NCBI GenBank assembly: GCA_903909375.1
Contig: CAIVVM010000006.1
Coordinates: 1 to 36,798 of the forward strand
DNA: 36,798 bases
Reading direction: 5' to 3'
Origin: an uncultured Alphaproteobacteria bacterium
Lineage (GTDB): Bacteria > Pseudomonadota > Alphaproteobacteria > Caulobacterales > Caulobacteraceae
The notes below the pieces were generated by a model that saw only the letters and a program-made list of their open reading frames with translations, was not told where the DNA came from and ran no database searches. Within the stretch, counting starts at the first letter, position 1. Every line of letters begins with the position of its first letter. Positions 34,839 through 36,798 of the stretch are shown piece after piece. A program made the position numbers and the translations under genes.

Positions 34839-35743
34839 CAGAAATAGCCCTCCTGCTTCTTCTTCTCCATCGAGGCGGCCTGATCGTGGTCGATCATCCG
34901 GCCCTGACGCTCGCTGGTGGTGGTCAGCAGCATTTCCTGCACAACTTCCGGCAGGGTCGACGCCTTGCTCTCGACGGCGCCGGAGAGGGGATAGCAACCC
35001 AGGGTCCGGAACCGCACCGACTTCATCATCGGAACCTCGCCGGGATGGAGCGGCATTCGCTCATCGTCGACCATGATCAGCGTGCCGTCGCGGTCCACCA
35101 CCGGGCGTTCAGCGGCGAAATAGAGCGGCACGATCGGGATGTTCTCCAGGTGGATGTATTGCCAGATGTCCAGCTCGGTCCAGTTGGAGATCGGAAACAC
35201 CCGGATGCTTTCGCCCGGGTTCTTGCGCGCATTGTAGAGCCGCCAGAGTTCCGGCCGCTGGTTCTTGGGATCCCAGCGGTGGCCGGCCGAGCGGAAGGAG
35301 AAGATGCGTTCCTTGGCGCGGGACTTCTCTTCATCACGCCGTGCGCCGCCGAAGGCAGCGTCAAAACCGTACTTGTCCAGCGCCTGCTTGAGGCCTTCGG
35401 TCTTCCAGATGTGGGTGTGGAACGCCGAGCCGTGGGTGAAGGGGTTCACATTCTGGGCGATCGCGTCGGGGTTCTGGTGGACCAGCAGGTCCATGCCCAG
35501 TTCCTGCGCCATCCGGGCGCGCATGGCGTACATGTCCCGGAATTTCCAGGTGGTGTCCACGTGCAGCAAGGGGAAGGGCGGCCGCGACGGATAGAAGGCC
35601 TTGGCCGCCAGGTGCAGCATCACGGCGCTGTCCTTGCCGATGGAATACAGCATCACCGGCCGCTCGGCCTCGGCCACGACCTCCCGCATGATGTGGATGC
35701 TCTCGGCCTCTAGCCGCTGCAGGTGGGTCAGGGTGTCGGACAA
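34838..35743 (-). CDS. cysD: Sulfate adenylyltransferase subunit 2
   Basis: Catalytic PP-loop subunit that makes adenosine 5'-phosphosulfate from ATP and sulfate, 301 residues. The PP-loop reads SIGKDS at 34-39. [27 protein letters not shown] and [16 protein letters not shown] are conserved ATP and partner contacts. [21 protein letters not shown] is the standard C-terminal end. It heads the cysD-cysNC unit. Upstream lies a two-copy 15-bp direct repeat. Confidence 0.97.
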   Translation of the reverse strand: MSDTLTHLQRLEAESIHIMREVVAEAERPVMLYSIGKDSAVMLHLAAKAFYPSRPPFPLLHVDTTWKFRDMYAMRARMAQELGMDLLVHQNPDAIAQNVNPFTHGSAFHTHIWKTEGLKQALDKYGFDAAFGGARRDEEKSRAKERIFSFRSAGHRWDPKNQRPELWRLYNARKNPGESIRVFPISNWTELDIWQYIHLENIPIVPLYFAAERPVVDRDGTLIMVDDERMPLHPGEVPMMKSVRFRTLGCYPLSGAVESKASTLPEVVQEMLLTTTSERQGRMIDHDQAASMEKKKQEGYF

Positions 35744-35779
35744 GGGTGATGCAGGCTCAAGGAGACAAGGCGCCGGGGT

Positions 35780-35815
35780 GTGCCTGTCAGTTAGCGAGGA
35801 GTGCCTGTCAGTTAG
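35780..35815 (-). repeat. 15-bp direct repeat upstream of cysD
   Basis: GTGCCTGTCAGTTAG occurs at 35780-35794 and again at 35801-35815, a period of 21 bases, about two helix turns. On the minus strand each copy holds CTAACTGACAG. The right copy offers a -35-like CTGACAG and the left copy a -10-like GCTAACTG nine bases apart, slightly closer than the consensus. The pair lies 37-72 bases before the cysD start and looks like a tandem operator or a duplicated promoter piece. Confidence 0.5.
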
Positions 35816-35917
35816 AGTGGCGCCGTGATCGCCGCAACCCGAGCGGCGCCCAGTAATTCTTCCTATCCTTGCAGGGAAGGTCGGACTGAAAGCGCCCTGG
35901 TGTGTAGGTTCTGATCG

Positions 35918-36798
35918 TTAGACGATCCATCCATCCGGGAGCGTCGAGATATCGACGCCCACCAGGATCATCTGGTGGCCGGTGCCCATAACAATCACTG
36001 TGTCGGCCCCCACTTGCACCAAGCTGTAGGTGGTTCCGGGGGCCAGAACGACGCGGTCGCCCTCAGCAAAGTTGAAATCCAGAATGCGATCGATGCCAGC
36101 GTCTTGCGACCCGTTGAAAGTGTCTGCGCCGCTACCGCCGCTGATCGTGTCGTCGCCACGGTCTCCCGACAGAAAGTCGTCCCCTGCGCCGCCGTCCAGA
36201 ACATCATTGCCTTTACCGCCGCGGACCCAGTCGTCTCCAGCCCCAGCGTCGATGATGTCATCGCCCTGGTTGCCGTTGATGTCGTCGAAGGTGGCATCGC
36301 CATTCATGAGATCGTTGCCCTCGCCGCCGCGGAGGTAATCGGCACTGGCGGCCCCGATGATGGTGTCATTGCCCGAACCGGCAAGAACCTTCGTCTCGTC
36401 AGCCGCGGCCACGATGTAATCACCGCCCGATACGACGGCGACGGTTGCGCTGGCCCCTGGGGCCGGTGAGAGCGCAGGCGCAGGCGCAGGCGCAGGCGCA
36501 GGCGCGGGAGCGGGAGCGGGAGCTGGATCTGGAGCCGGAGCCGGCGCAGGCGTGGGAGCAGGAACAGGCGCGGGCGTAGGCGCAGGCGCCGGAGTAGGAG
36601 CCGGAGTAGGAGCCGGAGCCGGCACAGGCGCAGGCGCAGGCGTGGGAGCAGGAACAGGCGCGGGCGCAGGCGCAGGCGCGGGAGCGGGAGCTGGATCTGG
36701 AGCCGGAGCCGGCGCAGGCGTGGGAGCAGGAACAGGCGCGGGCGTAGGCGCAGGCGCCGGAGTAGGAGCCGGAGTAGGAGCCGGAGCCGGCACAGGCG
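35918..36798 (-). CDS. RTX-type calcium-binding surface protein (5' end outside window)
   Basis: The visible 290-odd residues are the C-terminal part of a larger protein; the frame is open at the window edge. The first 100 or so residues are a Pro/Ala linker with Thr, Val and Asp at intervals. Then come hemolysin-type nonapeptide repeats (GGxGxDxxx), for example AGSGNDTIIG, GGEGNDLMNG, GNQGDDIIDAG, GGKGNDVLDG and SGDRGDDTISG. The end (about 250-291) is a beta-rich region with DRILDFNFAEGDRVVL, a usual type I secretion signal. It is probably an exported Ca2+-bound surface or matrix protein. No secretion genes lie in the window. Confidence 0.85.
   Translation of the reverse strand, partial: PVPAPAPTPAPTPAPAPTPAPVPAPTPAPAPAPDPAPAPAPAPAPAPVPAPTPAPAPVPAPAPTPAPTPAPAPTPAPVPAPTPAPAPAPDPAPAPAPAPAPAPAPAPALSPAPGASATVAVVSGGDYIVAAADETKVLAGSGNDTIIGAASADYLRGGEGNDLMNGDATFDDINGNQGDDIIDAGAGDDWVRGGKGNDVLDGGAGDDFLSGDRGDDTISGGSGADTFNGSQDAGIDRILDFNFAEGDRVVLAPGTTYSLVQVGADTVIVMGTGHQMILVGVDISTLPDGWIV
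36522..36798. repeat. 168-bp-period tandem repeat in the Pro/Ala linker
   Basis: Bases 36522-36630 reappear unchanged at 36690-36798, a shift of 168 bases (56 codons). The copies hold a mosaic of short Pro-Ala codon units (such as GGCGCAGGC and GGAGCCGGA on the plus strand). The repeat reaches the window edge, so more copies may follow. Confidence 0.7.

Noticed and set aside
35744..35917. Small gene between cysD and the RTX gene
   Set aside because: No frame with a ribosome site or recognisable product; only the direct repeat and weak hairpins are present.
36470..36798. Possible CRISPR array
   Set aside because: The repeats are short Pro-Ala codon units in frame with the RTX protein and have no unique spacers of constant length.

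Overview
The window is high-GC, densely packed alphaproteobacterial chromosome and most resembles a member of the Caulobacterales (Caulobacter / Phenylobacterium / Brevundimonas group). The reasons are a leuA ... mreB-mreC-mreD-mrdA-rodA order that I recall from Caulobacter, promoter-like sites of the TTGaCgS-N10-14-GCTANAWC type, a Caulobacter-type TonB-dependent receptor, DUF4169 and RHH_4 small proteins, a fused CysNC, and an RTX surface protein with a Pro/Ala linker. The genus assignment is inference from gene content.

Layout. 1-5.6 kb: uvrD helicase, an RHH_4 protein, coq4 (ubiquinone biosynthesis), DUF4169, a secreted M28 peptidase and a DUF2171 protein. A short remnant that looks like the end of an outer-membrane beta-barrel gene follows coq4. 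5.6-10.5 kb: aspartate aminotransferase, a VTT/DedA-like membrane protein, leuA and an EamA exporter. leuA is preceded by an unannotated leucine-rich leader peptide behind a well-placed promoter, so attenuation control is likely. A REP/MITE-like palindromic element follows leuA. 10.6-12.8 kb: modABC molybdate importer with TTG starts in modA and modB and a ModC without its usual C-terminal domain. 13.0-18.7 kb: the complete rod-shape operon mreBCD-mrdA-rodA with overlapping stops and starts. 18.7-19.4 kb: a VapBC-type toxin-antitoxin pair.

19.4-25.8 kb: two alpha/beta hydrolases (proline iminopeptidase type and epoxide hydrolase type), a Bcr/CflA drug exporter, and a tight leftward three-gene unit of class III aminotransferase, amidase and DUF423. 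A TonB-dependent receptor (26.0-28.4 kb) reads away from that unit, so the two may form an uptake-and-breakdown locus for an amide- or amine-containing compound. 28.6-29.3 kb: an AbrB-type antitoxin/Doc toxin pair with a perfect 18-bp palindrome over the antitoxin ribosome-binding site. 29.3-32.9 kb: a nitroreductase divergent from an HcaT-like MFS transporter, then a zinc-independent alcohol dehydrogenase and a VOC protein. 32.9-35.7 kb: cysD-cysNC for sulfate activation, behind a 15-bp direct repeat. 35.9 kb to the end: the 3' part of an RTX protein gene whose Pro/Ala region carries a 168-bp tandem repeat and runs out of the window.

I see no rRNA, tRNA, CRISPR array, intact insertion sequence or integrase. 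The least conventional signals are the leu leader, the beta-barrel remnant behind coq4, the repeat upstream of cysD, the Doc/AbrB operator and the aminotransferase-amidase-receptor locus.
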